64,000 nucleotides of DNA from assembly GCF_900141985.1 (NCBI RefSeq), contig NZ_FQZK01000009.1, forward strand, positions 62,001 to 126,000, in the 5' to 3' direction. The position numbers were made by a program, and so were the translations under genes. Positions 10,649 through 18,567 of the stretch are shown here, piece after piece. Positions within the stretch are counted from its first letter, which is position 1, and each line of letters opens with the position of its first letter. The stretch comes from Nocardiopsis flavescens. Its GTDB lineage: Bacteria > Actinomycetota > Actinomycetes > Streptosporangiales > Streptosporangiaceae. Under the pieces are notes generated by a model. That model saw only the letters and a program-made list of their open reading frames with translations. It ran no database searches and was not told the origin of the DNA.

Positions 10649-11215
10649 ATCATTCCACGTCCCCTGCCCGCCCGTGCGGAGGAGCTGTTCGACGCGTTCC
10701 GTGCCCCGGCACGGCTGGTCGCCCACTGCGCCCTGGTGCACGACACCGCCGCCGACCTCCTCGACCGCCTCCTCTCCGACCACCCCGGCCTGCCGCTGGA
10801 CGCACCGGCGGTGCTCTTCGGGGCGGCCGTGCACGACATCGGCAAGACCGTCCACCCCGAGGAGCTCACCGGTCCGGGGAACCGGCACGAGGAGGCCGGA
10901 CGGCGCCTCCTCCTCGACCACGGCGTCCCCGAGCACCTCGCCCGCTTCTGCGCCACCCACGGCGACTGGGCGGCCCCGGACCGCACCCTGGAGGACCTCG
11001 CGGTCACGCTCGCCGACAAGGTGTGGAAGGGCGCCCGCGTCGGCGACCTCGAAACCCTGGTGGCGCGCCGGATCGCCGCCGCCGCGGACCTCGCCGCGTG
11101 GGAGGCGTACGCCTCCCTGGACGACCACCTCACCGCACTGGCCGAGGCCGCCGACCCGCGCCTCGCCCACCAGAACTCCCACCCCCTCACCCCCCGCGCG
11201 GGGGAGCCGTCCTGA
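10649..11215 (+). CDS. HD-domain phosphohydrolase-like protein with non-canonical start
   Basis: A compact HD-superfamily protein of about 188 residues. Metal-binding residues can be followed: LVAHCALVH (first His), AVHDIGK (His-Asp pair), RHEEAG and CATHGDW, and LADKVWKG (final Asp). Such proteins usually hydrolyse nucleotides or other phosphoesters; the substrate is not apparent. The first canonical in-frame start is GTG 10736, which would cut off the first HD-helix His. Coding character extends upstream to ATC 10649/ATT 10652, directly preceded by AAAGAGGTG (10636-10644) at good spacing, with no ATG, GTG or TTG in frame. Either a rare ATC/ATT start is used or an ATG has been lost. Convergent with the ABC exporter. 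Confidence 0.8.
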   Translation: MIPRPLPARAEELFDAFRAPARLVAHCALVHDTAADLLDRLLSDHPGLPLDAPAVLFGAAVHDIGKTVHPEELTGPGNRHEEAGRRLLLDHGVPEHLARFCATHGDWAAPDRTLEDLAVTLADKVWKGARVGDLETLVARRIAAAADLAAWEAYASLDDHLTALAEAADPRLAHQNSHPLTPRAGEPS

Positions 11216-11415
11216 CCGCGCCGGTTCGCGCTGTGGGCGCAGGCCTTCACCGCTCCGGAGGGGCTTCCCACCCGGCCCTGCACGCCTCCTGCGCGGGGAG
11301 CCGTCGTGACGGCCCCCGCCCCGCCCTCACTCCCGGGTCGGCCCCCGGCCTCCACCGCACAGGATGGGCCCGCGGGGCCGTGGACGGCCCGAGCCTTCTC
11401 ACACGGTCACCGCTC

Positions 11416-13170
11416 TCATCCCGCCCGGTCCCCGTGCCAGGACCGCCACAGCGCCGAGTACGGCCCGCCCGCGTCGACCAGGTCGTCGTGCGAACCCGAC
11501 TCGGTGATGCCGCCGTCCTCCACCACCGCGATCCGGTCGGCGTCGTGGGCGGTGTGCAGCCGGTGCGCGATCGCGATCACCGTTCGCCCGGCCAGCACCG
11601 CCGCCAGCGAGCGCTCCGCCTGCCGGGCCGTGGTCGGGTCCAGCAGCGAGGTCGCCTCGTCCAGCACCACCGTGCGCGGGTCGGCCAGCACCACCCGGGC
11701 CAACGCCACCTGCTGGGCCCGGGCGGGGTCCAGTGCGACCCCGCCCGGGCCCAGTGGTGTGTCCAGACCGAGCGGCAGCCCGGCCGCCCAGCCGGCGTCC
11801 ACCGCCTCCAGTGCCGCCGCCAGGACGTCGTCCCCGGCCTCCTCCGCCGCGATCGCCAGGTTCTCGCGCAGCGTCCCCGCGAACACGTGGTGCTCCTGGC
11901 TCACCAGCACGATCCGCTCGCGCAGCTCCCGCGGTCCCAGGTCCGCGACCGGCACACCGCCCACCAGCACCCGTCCCGAACGCGGTGTGTCCACCCCCGC
12001 CAGCAGCCGGCCCAGCGTGGTCTTGCCCGCCCCCGAAGGCCCCACGACCGCCCACCGCTCGCCCGGCCGCACCGTCAGCGTGATCCCGCGCAGCACGTCC
12101 CGCCCGTCCACGTAGGCGTAGTGGACGTCGCGCACCTCGATCCGGTCGTCCACCGGCACCGGGCCCGGCGGAGGCGGTGCCGCGGCGGCCGACCCCACCC
12201 CGAACACTCGGGCGAACGAGGCCCCACTGCGCTGGAGCAGTTCGATCCAGACCATGATCCACCCGGCGCCGTCCTGCACCCGCAGCATGTACAGGCAGCA
12301 GGTCACCACCACGCCCAGGTCCGCCCGGCCGTCCAGGTACAGCAGCCCGCCGACCAGCAGCACCACCACCGCAGGCAGCGCGAACGCGAGGTCCGTGACC
12401 GGGTACAGCACCGACCGCAGGTACAGGGTGCGCCGCCGCGCCCGGTACACCTCCACCGCGTCGAGGTCCGCCCGCTCCACCCGCCGCGCGCCCAGCGCGA
12501 ACGCCTCCACGGTGCGTCCGCCCCGCACGGTCTCCGTCACTCCTTCCACCGACGCGGAGGTGGCCGTGCCCTCCGCGAGGTAGGCGTTCCGCGACCGGCG
12601 CAGGTACCAGCGCACCGCCAGCCAGGCCGGCGGCACCCCCAGCAGCACGGCCGCCCCCATCGGCGGGCTGAGCCAGAACACCGCGGCGAGCAGGAAGAGG
12701 ATGCGCAGCGCGGACGGCACGATGTCGGGCACCGCCGTCCGCAGCGTCGCTCCGGCGGTGGCGACGTCCGCCGTCACCCGGGTGGTGAGGTCACCGGTCC
12801 CGGACCGCTCCACCACCCGGGTCGGCAGCGCCAGCACCCGGTCGACGAACTCCTCCCGCAGCCGTGCCAGCGCACGCTCCCCGAACCGGAAGGCGCTCAG
12901 CCTGGCGTACCGGTTGAGCAGCAGTGTGGCCAGTGCGCTCCCCACGGCGGCCAGCGCCAGCCCGTCCACCGCCGCGACCGTCGCGGTGCCCTCCTCCAGC
13001 AGGTCGACGATCCGTCCCACCAGGTAGGGGGACACCAGGCCGACCGCGGCGGCGGTGCCGCCGAGCAGCACCATCCGCAGCAGCGGACCGCGTTCGGCCT
13101 CCATCAGCCTGCGCAGCTCCCACCGCACCCGGCGGCGCCCCGCCACGGGCAGCGTCCCCGTCCCGCTCAC
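11416..13170 (-). CDS. ABC exporter half-transporter, intact Walker A, degenerate signature
   Basis: A 584-residue protein with an N-terminal type-IV exporter membrane domain (about residues 20-310, with the ERSGTGDLTTRVTADV coupling region) fused to an ATPase. The ATPase has a canonical Walker A (GPSGAGKTTLGRLL), a Q-loop (VSQEHHVFAGTLRENL) and a Walker B (TVVLDEATSLLD) with catalytic Glu. The ABC signature is replaced: where LSGGQ is expected it reads ALDPARAQQVALARVVL. GTG 13170 overlaps the stop of the upstream exporter gene (GTGA), so the two are translated together and very likely heterodimerise. Substrate unknown. Read with its partner, only one ATP site can be canonical. Confidence 0.92.
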   Translation of the reverse strand: MSGTGTLPVAGRRRVRWELRRLMEAERGPLLRMVLLGGTAAAVGLVSPYLVGRIVDLLEEGTATVAAVDGLALAAVGSALATLLLNRYARLSAFRFGERALARLREEFVDRVLALPTRVVERSGTGDLTTRVTADVATAGATLRTAVPDIVPSALRILFLLAAVFWLSPPMGAAVLLGVPPAWLAVRWYLRRSRNAYLAEGTATSASVEGVTETVRGGRTVEAFALGARRVERADLDAVEVYRARRRTLYLRSVLYPVTDLAFALPAVVVLLVGGLLYLDGRADLGVVVTCCLYMLRVQDGAGWIMVWIELLQRSGASFARVFGVGSAAAAPPPPGPVPVDDRIEVRDVHYAYVDGRDVLRGITLTVRPGERWAVVGPSGAGKTTLGRLLAGVDTPRSGRVLVGGVPVADLGPRELRERIVLVSQEHHVFAGTLRENLAIAAEEAGDDVLAAALEAVDAGWAAGLPLGLDTPLGPGGVALDPARAQQVALARVVLADPRTVVLDEATSLLDPTTARQAERSLAAVLAGRTVIAIAHRLHTAHDADRIAVVEDGGITESGSHDDLVDAGGPYSALWRSWHGDRAG

Positions 13171-15380
13171 CGGCCACCCCGCTCTTCGGTCCCTGCTCCG
13201 TCCCCACGGCGCCCGTCGCCCCGGCCGTCCTGCCCGCCGGTCCCCGCCCCGCCCGCGGTGCGGTCCCCGGGCGGGAGGTCTCCTCCCGGTACCGTCCCCG
13301 GGCCGCCCCGGCGGTGTTCCCCGGCGGGCGGCCGCCCGCCCCGGCCCGCCCCTGCGGCAGCCGCCGCACCGTCCCGACCGCCCGGCCCGCCGGTACCTGT
13401 ACCGGGACGTTGCGGTGTGCGCCATTCGCTTTGTGCCGTTTCCGCGTTTCCCGCCGTGGGCGTACCGCCCGGCTCGTCCTGCCCGATGTCCCTGCCCGCT
13501 GTTTCTGCCGGTCGTTCCCGGTGCGGTGCCGTCTCCACGGCTCCCGCGGCGTGCCCACCGCCCGGCCCGCCGGTACCCGTACCGGGGCGTTGCGGTGTGC
13601 GCTCCCCTCCCTCGTCGGCGCCGCGCAGCACCAGTGCCCGGTAGTCGGCCCGCTCCGCCACCAGCTCCGCGTGCGTGCCCTCCGCGGCCACCCGGCCGCC
13701 GACCAGGAACAGCACCCGGTCCGCGCGGTCCGCCACCAGCGGTGAGGCCGTCACGACCAGCGTGGTCCCGCCGCGCCGTTCGGTGCGCAGCCGCTCCGCG
13801 ATCGCGGCCTCGGTGTGCGCGTCCACCGCCGAGGTCGGCTCCACCAGGATCAGCACCTCCGGATCGGCCAGCACCGCGCGGGCCAACCGGATCCGTTGGC
13901 GCTGCCCGCCCGACAGGTCGCGTCCCTGCGACTCCACCCGCGCGTCGAGCCCTTCCGGCAGGGCCTCGGCCACGTCCGCAGCGGCGGCGGTGCGCAGCGC
14001 CAGGTCGACCTCGACCCCGCTCCGCTCTCCGCGCACGTCCACGACCTCGCGCAGCGTCCCCGCGAACAGGTGCGCGTCGTTGTCCGACACCAGGATCCGC
14101 GCGCGCACCACCGCCGGATCCACCTCCCGCAGTGCCGTCCCGCCCCAGGTCACCGCCGAGCCGACCCGGCCGCCGAGCCGGTCCGCCACCAGCGCCGCCG
14201 CGGCCGGGTCGGTGGCCACCAGCACCGTCAGCGCCCCCGTCGCCACCCGCGCCCCCGACTCCGGGTCGGCCAGGTCTCCCGGCCCCGTCGGCGGTGGCGC
14301 CTCCCCGCCCCCGTGCCGCTCCGGCTCCACCCGCAGCAGCGCCAGCAGGCGCAGCAGCGACACGTGCCCCCGGCTGAAGTCCGTGGCCGCCTCCACCAGG
14401 AAGGCCACCGGCACGATCAGCGCCGCCACGTACCCGTACACCGCCACGGTCTCGCCCGCTGTGAGCTCGCCGGCCACCGCCAGCCGGGCCGCGATCCAGG
14501 TGACCACCGCCGTGAACACCAGCGGCGCGCACTGGCTGACCTCCTCGAACCAGCTGGTCACCGATCCCAGCCGGTACCCGTCGCGCACCAGCTCCCCGGA
14601 CCGCTCGCGGTACCGCCGTGCGAACCGCTCCTTGCCGCCGATCCCGCACAGCACCCGCAGCCCGGACACGATGTCGGCGGCCAGGGTGGTGACCTCCCCC
14701 TCCCGGTCCCGGTAGGTGTTCTGCCGGGTGTGCATCCGCCGCAGCAGCGGGGCCAGCACCAGCGCGGTCACCGGCAGCCCGAGGACCACCACCAGCGCCA
14801 GCACCGGCGCGAAACCCCACAGAACCACGACCACGGCGACGCATCCCAGCACGCTGCCCACCCCGGGGCCGAACAGGGTGAGGATCTGCCCGATGCGCCC
14901 CACGTCCGCGGACTGCACCACCGACAGGTCGCCCGAGGAGGATCCCCGGGCCAGCGGAGTCCCCGCCCGGACGGCGTGCCGGGCCAGCGTCCGCGTGCAG
15001 TGCAGGGAGGCGTGCGCCCGGACCATCGTCATGGTGCGGTGCCGCATGATCGAGGCGAGTGCGGTGAGCGCCAGCACCCCGGCGAACGTCCCTGTCCACC
15101 CCAGCAGCGCGTCCCGGTCGCCCGCCCGCAGACCCTCGTCGACGGCCCGGGAGAGGAGGTAGGGCGGGACCAGCACGCCGGTCATCCACGCGATGCCCCA
15201 GAAGGAGCCGAGTGCGACCCGCCGCGGCTGTGCCCGCACCAGCCACCAGAGGAAGCGCACCGGCCCCCGGGTGTCGGGGACCCCCACGTGCGCCGGAGAG
15301 GGGCGGTCGGCCTCCGGGAGCGGCCGACCGGGTGTTCCGCTCATGGGCGGTCGGGAGGATGGGACGTCGGTCTCCGCCAT
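13167..15380 (-). CDS. ABC exporter half-transporter, degenerate Walker A/B, intact signature
   Basis: A 737-residue partner of the next gene. Residues 40-330 form the membrane domain (FLWWLVRAQPRRVALG, SSGDLSVVQSADVGRI). In the ATPase the Walker A region reads VLVATDPAAAALVADRLGG, with no GxxGxGKS/T, and the Walker B Asp is replaced by Val (LILVEPTSAVDAH), while the signature LSGGQRQRIRLARAVL is perfect. It therefore supplies the signature to the partner's Walker A and cannot bind ATP normally itself. The last ~130 residues are a Gly/Pro/Thr-rich tail with RTPQRPGTGTGGPGG repeated 60 residues apart. ATG 15380 has GAGGTG upstream. Usual half-transporters are about 580-600 residues; the excess is this tail. 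Confidence 0.92.
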   Translation of the reverse strand: MAETDVPSSRPPMSGTPGRPLPEADRPSPAHVGVPDTRGPVRFLWWLVRAQPRRVALGSFWGIAWMTGVLVPPYLLSRAVDEGLRAGDRDALLGWTGTFAGVLALTALASIMRHRTMTMVRAHASLHCTRTLARHAVRAGTPLARGSSSGDLSVVQSADVGRIGQILTLFGPGVGSVLGCVAVVVVLWGFAPVLALVVVLGLPVTALVLAPLLRRMHTRQNTYRDREGEVTTLAADIVSGLRVLCGIGGKERFARRYRERSGELVRDGYRLGSVTSWFEEVSQCAPLVFTAVVTWIAARLAVAGELTAGETVAVYGYVAALIVPVAFLVEAATDFSRGHVSLLRLLALLRVEPERHGGGEAPPPTGPGDLADPESGARVATGALTVLVATDPAAAALVADRLGGRVGSAVTWGGTALREVDPAVVRARILVSDNDAHLFAGTLREVVDVRGERSGVEVDLALRTAAAADVAEALPEGLDARVESQGRDLSGGQRQRIRLARAVLADPEVLILVEPTSAVDAHTEAAIAERLRTERRGGTTLVVTASPLVADRADRVLFLVGGRVAAEGTHAELVAERADYRALVLRGADEGGERTPQRPGTGTGGPGGGHAAGAVETAPHRERPAETAGRDIGQDEPGGTPTAGNAETAQSEWRTPQRPGTGTGGPGGRDGAAAAAGAGRGGRPPAGEHRRGGPGTVPGGDLPPGDRTAGGAGTGGQDGRGDGRRGDGAGTEERGGR
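13381..13602. repeat. 42-bp direct repeat inside exporter C-terminal tail
   Basis: 13381-13422 and 13561-13602 differ at two positions and lie exactly 180 bp (60 codons) apart, so both encode RTPQRPGTGTGGPGG in the same frame. Each copy has a GGTACC/GTACCGG-like core. It indicates internal duplication of the tail. Confidence 0.8.
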
Positions 15381-15556
15381 GGGGCACCTCGTTCCAGGGG
15401 CTTTCCACCATCAAAGCAGTGCCCCCGTGCCGCGGGAAGGCACTTCGTTCTTCTGTGGAAAACCCCTGTCCGGGCTGCGGAGAATCCCCCTTTTTTCCTG
15501 TGATACCCGGAATGCACTTTCGCACCACAGGTCACGCCTTTTACGGAAAAGCGGTG

Positions 15557-15745
15557 CTACGCCTCGTCCCCATGCCGCCGAGCAGCCCGCTCACCACGGA
15601 GAGGGCGAGCGCCGGCCCCGGTATCGCCGCCCCGCCCCCCGGTCGCCGGGCCCGGCGTCAGCGCCGACAGCGCGCACAGGCCGAGGGCGGCCCCGAAGGC
15701 CACCGCCCCGGCCGGGCGCAGGGCCGCCGCGTCCGCCCGGTTCAC
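15557..15745 (-). CDS. Small single-span membrane protein (62 aa), fourth gene of overlapping set
   Basis: A short frame starting at GTG 15745, which overlaps the preceding gene's stop in the same GTGA fashion as its upstream neighbours. It encodes about 62 residues: a short basic start, one hydrophobic segment (AGAVAFGAALGLCALSAL), and an Arg/Gly-rich tail ending RRHGDEA. The overlap, the membrane segment and high third-position GC argue that it is real; no family is recognised. The tail is low complexity and its length is uncertain. It ends 176 bp before the ABC exporter start, in an A/T-richer gap that could carry the exporter promoter. Confidence 0.5.
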   Translation of the reverse strand: MNRADAAALRPAGAVAFGAALGLCALSALTPGPATGGRGGDTGAGARPLRGERAARRHGDEA

Positions 15746-16401
15746 GGCCCGCCCCGGGGCGGGCGGACCCCTGCGGCCCGTTCCGGGGCCCGCAGGAACG
15801 CGTGGGCGTTCCGGCGGTCCCGCACCCCCTTCGGCAGGACCACGGTCAGCAGGACCGGAAAGAGGACGAGCCCCGCGAGGTTGGGCCAGGGAACGGCGAG
15901 GAGCCCGTCCGGCCACGGGAACCGCTCCAGGACCGCCCAGGCGTTCGCGGCGAATCCGAGCAGGAAGACGCCCAGCGGCAGGTACAGCGTGAACCACGGC
16001 GGCTGCCGGAGGAGGTGCAGCGCCAGGCGCCGTGCCGTCTCGTCCACCAGCGGATCCCCGGTGGGGCGGCGGTGCTGCAGTGCCCGGTACGCCTGTCGGC
16101 GGGTCGCCGCGGTCGTCCCCGGCGGCGGTGCCGGGACACGGCTCCCGGTCGCGAGCCGCAGGAACAGGCCGAACCCGATGGCGCTCACCGGCGCCAGGAA
16201 AGCTCCCAGCGCCGCCAGCCGCGCCACCGGAGTCCGCTGGTCGGCGGGGACCCCGGTCTCCACCGAGTACAGCGCCAGGGGAAGGACGAGCCCCATGGCG
16301 AGCCCGAACACGGCCGCGCCGATCCACAGGCGGCGTAGGGCCCTCCTCCGTTCCAGGGCGTCCTGCTCCGGTCCCGGGGCGGCCGGTGCGTCGTGCGTCA
16401 A
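15742..16401 (-). CDS. Multi-span membrane protein (219 aa), third gene of overlapping set
   Basis: A protein with four likely membrane segments: IGAAVFGLAMGLVLPLALYS, LAALGAFLAPVSAIGFGLFL, FTLYLPLGVFLLGFAANAW and LAGLVLFPVLLTVVLP. Between them is an amphipathic stretch (DPLVDETARRLALHLLRQPPW) that resembles the middle of the preceding gene product. The start is TTG 16401, in the four-base overlap TTGA with that gene and preceded by AGGAG at ideal distance. The two adjacent membrane proteins look distantly related to each other, suggesting an ancient duplication, and probably act together. No known family recognised. Confidence 0.75.
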   Translation of the reverse strand: MTHDAPAAPGPEQDALERRRALRRLWIGAAVFGLAMGLVLPLALYSVETGVPADQRTPVARLAALGAFLAPVSAIGFGLFLRLATGSRVPAPPPGTTAATRRQAYRALQHRRPTGDPLVDETARRLALHLLRQPPWFTLYLPLGVFLLGFAANAWAVLERFPWPDGLLAVPWPNLAGLVLFPVLLTVVLPKGVRDRRNAHAFLRAPERAAGVRPPRGGP

Positions 16402-17018
16402 GGGTGCTCCTCGGTGTCCGGTCCCGGGAGGAGGGACAGCAGGGCGCGGGCCCGCCGCCTCCGGTGTTCGATCACCGGCAGGGCCACGGCCAGGTACAGC
16501 AGGGACACCGCGGCGACGGTCGCGTGGAAAACGGCGAAGGAGGGTCGGCCACCGGTGATCTGGAGCCCGCCCGAGAGCAGGGAGAGCGCCAGCAGGGCCG
16601 CCATGAGCAGGCTCTGGGCGTGCAGCCCCAGCGGCGCCTCCACGACCAGCCGTGCGTACCGCAGCGCAGCCCGGTCGGTCGCCGCCTCCCCGCAGGGCCG
16701 CCCCTCCCGGACCAGCCGCTGCGCTTCCCGGAACCTTGCCCGGTCCACGTCGGGGACGGCTCCCCGCAGGTCCCGCCGCACACTCCACGCACCGAGGGCG
16801 AACAGGGCGACGGCGGTCAGGGGCATGAGCACCCACAACACCGTGGAGAGGAGCCCCGACGGGTCGTCGAGCAGTACCGCGACCGATCCCGGCAGCACCG
16901 CGGCCCCCGCGAACGCGCCTGTGATCGCGCCGTACACGCGCGGGTGGTCCTGGGCGAACCACTGCACCGGCAGCGGGAACAGGTGCCCGGGCAGCGGCCG
17001 GGGCGGAGCCCCGCTCAC
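16398..17018 (-). CDS. Multi-span membrane protein (206 aa), second gene of overlapping set
   Basis: GTG 17018 overlaps the stop of a 48-codon upstream gene (GTGA). The product starts with a Pro-rich cytoplasmic stretch containing FPLPVQWFAQDHPRVYG, then has membrane segments at AITGAFAGAAVLPGSVAVLL, LLSTVLWVLMPLTAVALFAL, LLMAALLALSLLSGGL and FHATVAAVSLLYLAVALPVI. A charged cytoplasmic loop (DVDRARFREAQRLVREGRPC) separates the second and third. A longer start at 17081 is possible, but the overlap and out-of-frame small gene favour 17018. Function unknown. Confidence 0.72.
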   Translation of the reverse strand: MSGAPPRPLPGHLFPLPVQWFAQDHPRVYGAITGAFAGAAVLPGSVAVLLDDPSGLLSTVLWVLMPLTAVALFALGAWSVRRDLRGAVPDVDRARFREAQRLVREGRPCGEAATDRAALRYARLVVEAPLGLHAQSLLMAALLALSLLSGGLQITGGRPSFAVFHATVAAVSLLYLAVALPVIEHRRRRARALLSLLPGPDTEEHP

Positions 17019-17161
17019 CGGCCGGCCCCGTACGGGTCGCCGTACACGGTCCGGCGCAGCCCCGAAAAGCCGGCGGTCCACCGCTCACACCGCTTCCCGT
17101 AGAACCACTCGGGGGTCGCGGCGGGCGTGAAAGCGCGCGCGGTCGGCAGGGGGTGTGCCAT
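17015..17161 (-). CDS. 48-residue small protein, first gene of overlapping membrane set
   Basis: ATG 17161 follows GGAGGGACATCCCC, the best ribosome site of the set, and the frame ends in the GTGA overlap with the next gene. The product is a soluble-looking small protein with Trp/Tyr/Phe-rich centre (TPEWFYGKRCERWTAGFSG) and basic residues, without a membrane segment. Strong ribosome site, coupling to three downstream genes and the unusual aromatic content argue that it is real. No relative recognised. Confidence 0.6.
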   Translation of the reverse strand: MAHPLPTARAFTPAATPEWFYGKRCERWTAGFSGLRRTVYGDPYGAGR

Positions 17162-17368
17162 GGGGATGTCCCTCCGGGCCCGGGGTGGGGGCGGCCGGGC
17201 CGTCGCCATTCTACGGAATCCGGAGTGGGAATTCCGTACCGGTTCCGCGGATATCCGGAAAACGCCTGTTCGGCGGCCGTATTATCGCGGAACGGAGTGA
17301 GGTTGACTCGGTAAACGGATCCGGTGCGTCCTTTCCGGCCCCGCCCGGCCCTGCCCCGCCCCCGGCCG

Positions 17369-17941
17369 TCACCCCTCCCGGCCGAAGAGCACCCCGATGA
17401 CCGACCGGGCGACCTCCTCCGGGTCTTCGGCGGCGCTCTCCGGCAGGGAGCCGCTGAGCCACAGTCCGGCGAACCCGTGCGCGAACGACCAGGCGCCGAT
17501 GGCGGTCGCGCGCGCCCGGGCGGGGTCGGCGGCCAGCGCGCCGCCGCTGTCGGCGAGGACCGCTCCGGCGCGCGCGCGGGCGGCCAGCAGCCCGGGGTCG
17601 TCCAGCCGGTACAGCTCGGGGCGGAACATCACCTCGAAGTGCGGCCTGTGGGCGAGGGCGAAGCGGATGTAGGCCAGGCCGGTCTCCTGCGGTCCCCCGG
17701 ACGCGGCGGCCTCCAGGGCGTCGGCGAACAGCCCGAACCCCTCGGCGGCCACGGCGGCGAGCACCCCGGCCTTGTCGCCGAAGTGGTGGGCGGGGGCCGC
17801 GTGGGAGACCCCCGCGCGGCGGGCCAGCTCCCGCAGGCTCCACCCGGTCGGCCCGGACTCCCGGGTCGCCTCCAGTGCGGCGTCGATGACGGCGCGCCGC
17901 AGGTCGCCGTGATGGTAGGGCTGTCCGGCGATCCTTCCCAC
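17369..17941 (-). CDS. TetR-family transcriptional repressor
   Basis: A 190-residue TetR regulator: N-terminal HTH (YHHGDLRRAVIDAALEATRESG, LRELARRAGVSHAAPAHHFGDKAGVLAAVA) followed by a helical ligand-binding domain with FALAHRPHFEVMFRPEL, typical of the WHG/TetR_C_13 group. It is divergent from a DoxX-family gene across a 107-bp gap holding two nearly identical 19-bp palindromes, so it very likely represses itself and doxX. The inducing ligand is unknown. It is convergent with nothing; the 200 bp after its stop carry no gene. Confidence 0.92.
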   Translation of the reverse strand: MGRIAGQPYHHGDLRRAVIDAALEATRESGPTGWSLRELARRAGVSHAAPAHHFGDKAGVLAAVAAEGFGLFADALEAAASGGPQETGLAYIRFALAHRPHFEVMFRPELYRLDDPGLLAARARAGAVLADSGGALAADPARARATAIGAWSFAHGFAGLWLSGSLPESAAEDPEEVARSVIGVLFGREG

Positions 17942-17976
17942 CTCCCCGTTCCGGGTCCCGCTCGGGGCCCCAGTTT

Positions 17977-18029
17977 ATCTTTCCATTGACAAGATTCAAG
18001 TCGTGCCGCAATCTTGGCAGTGGAAAGAT
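17977..18029. promoter_or_regulatory. Twin operators for the TetR repressor
   Basis: ATCTTTCCATTGACAAGAT (17977-17995) and ATCTTGGCAGTGGAAAGAT (18011-18029) have ATCTT/AAGAT arms. The second, read on the other strand, matches the first at 17 of 19 positions. The first contains a consensus -35 TTGACA (17986-17991), so a bound repressor would block the promoter. Confidence 0.75.
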
Positions 18030-18048
18030 TCGACGATCGGAGATCCGC

Positions 18049-18486
18049 ATGGCACCCCTCATCGCCCTCGTCGGCGGTACCGCGCTCCTGTGGCTCCTGG
18101 GCCTGGCGGGCGTGGAGGCGCTGGACTGGCAGACCTCGCTCCGGGGCGGACTGGCCCTGATGTTCCTCCTCACCGGGGTGGTGCACTTCCTGCCGTCCTG
18201 GCGCCGCGACTTCGCCGCGATGGTCCCCCCGGCGCTCCCGTTCCCGTACCTGCTGGTCACGGTGACCGGCGTGCTCGAACTGGCGGGGGCGGCCGCGCTG
18301 CTGTTCCCGCCGACCGCGCCGTTCGCGGCGGCCGGTCTGGCGCTGCTGCTGCTCGCCATGTTCCCGGCCAACGTCTCGGCGGCCCGTCGCGGCGTGCCCC
18401 TGCGCGGCGCTCCCGCGACCCCGCTGCCGTGGCGGACCTTCGAGCAGGCCGTCTTCGTCGCCGCGGCCGTGCTCGCCGCCCTCTGA
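18049..18486 (+). CDS. DoxX-family membrane protein
   Basis: A 145-residue four-helix membrane protein of the DoxX/DoxX-like family: segments at 3-25, RGGLALMFLLTGVVHFLP, FPYLLVTVTGVLELAGAAALLF and FAAAGLALLLLAMFPANV, with the conserved TGVVHFLP and VTGVLELAGA motifs. The family is linked to membrane thiol or quinone redox in some bacteria, but the role here is unknown. Start ATG 18049 is chosen because it follows the operator region; an upstream in-frame start would lie inside the operators. Controlled by the divergent TetR regulator by inference. Confidence 0.85.
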   Translation: MAPLIALVGGTALLWLLGLAGVEALDWQTSLRGGLALMFLLTGVVHFLPSWRRDFAAMVPPALPFPYLLVTVTGVLELAGAAALLFPPTAPFAAAGLALLLLAMFPANVSAARRGVPLRGAPATPLPWRTFEQAVFVAAAVLAAL

Positions 18487-18567
18487 GGCGCGAGCGCGGT
18501 ACCGGCCTCCCCGCCCCTGACTTTCGTCGGATGTCCCGCGGGGCCGCACCGGGCTACCGTCCGGAGT

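Noticed and set aside
10736..11215. GTG 10736 as start of the HD-domain gene
   Set aside because: Would delete the first conserved His helix (LVAHCALVH) and lacks a ribosome site; a good site sits before ATC 10649.
13381..13602. Repeat pair considered as CRISPR-like
   Set aside because: Only two copies, 180 bp apart and inside a coding frame with a whole number of codons.
15742..17088. A single 448-residue membrane protein covering both central genes
   Set aside because: The long frame reads the first gene out of frame (Gly/Arg/Ala-rich); two separate frames joined by a TTGA overlap give clean membrane proteins.
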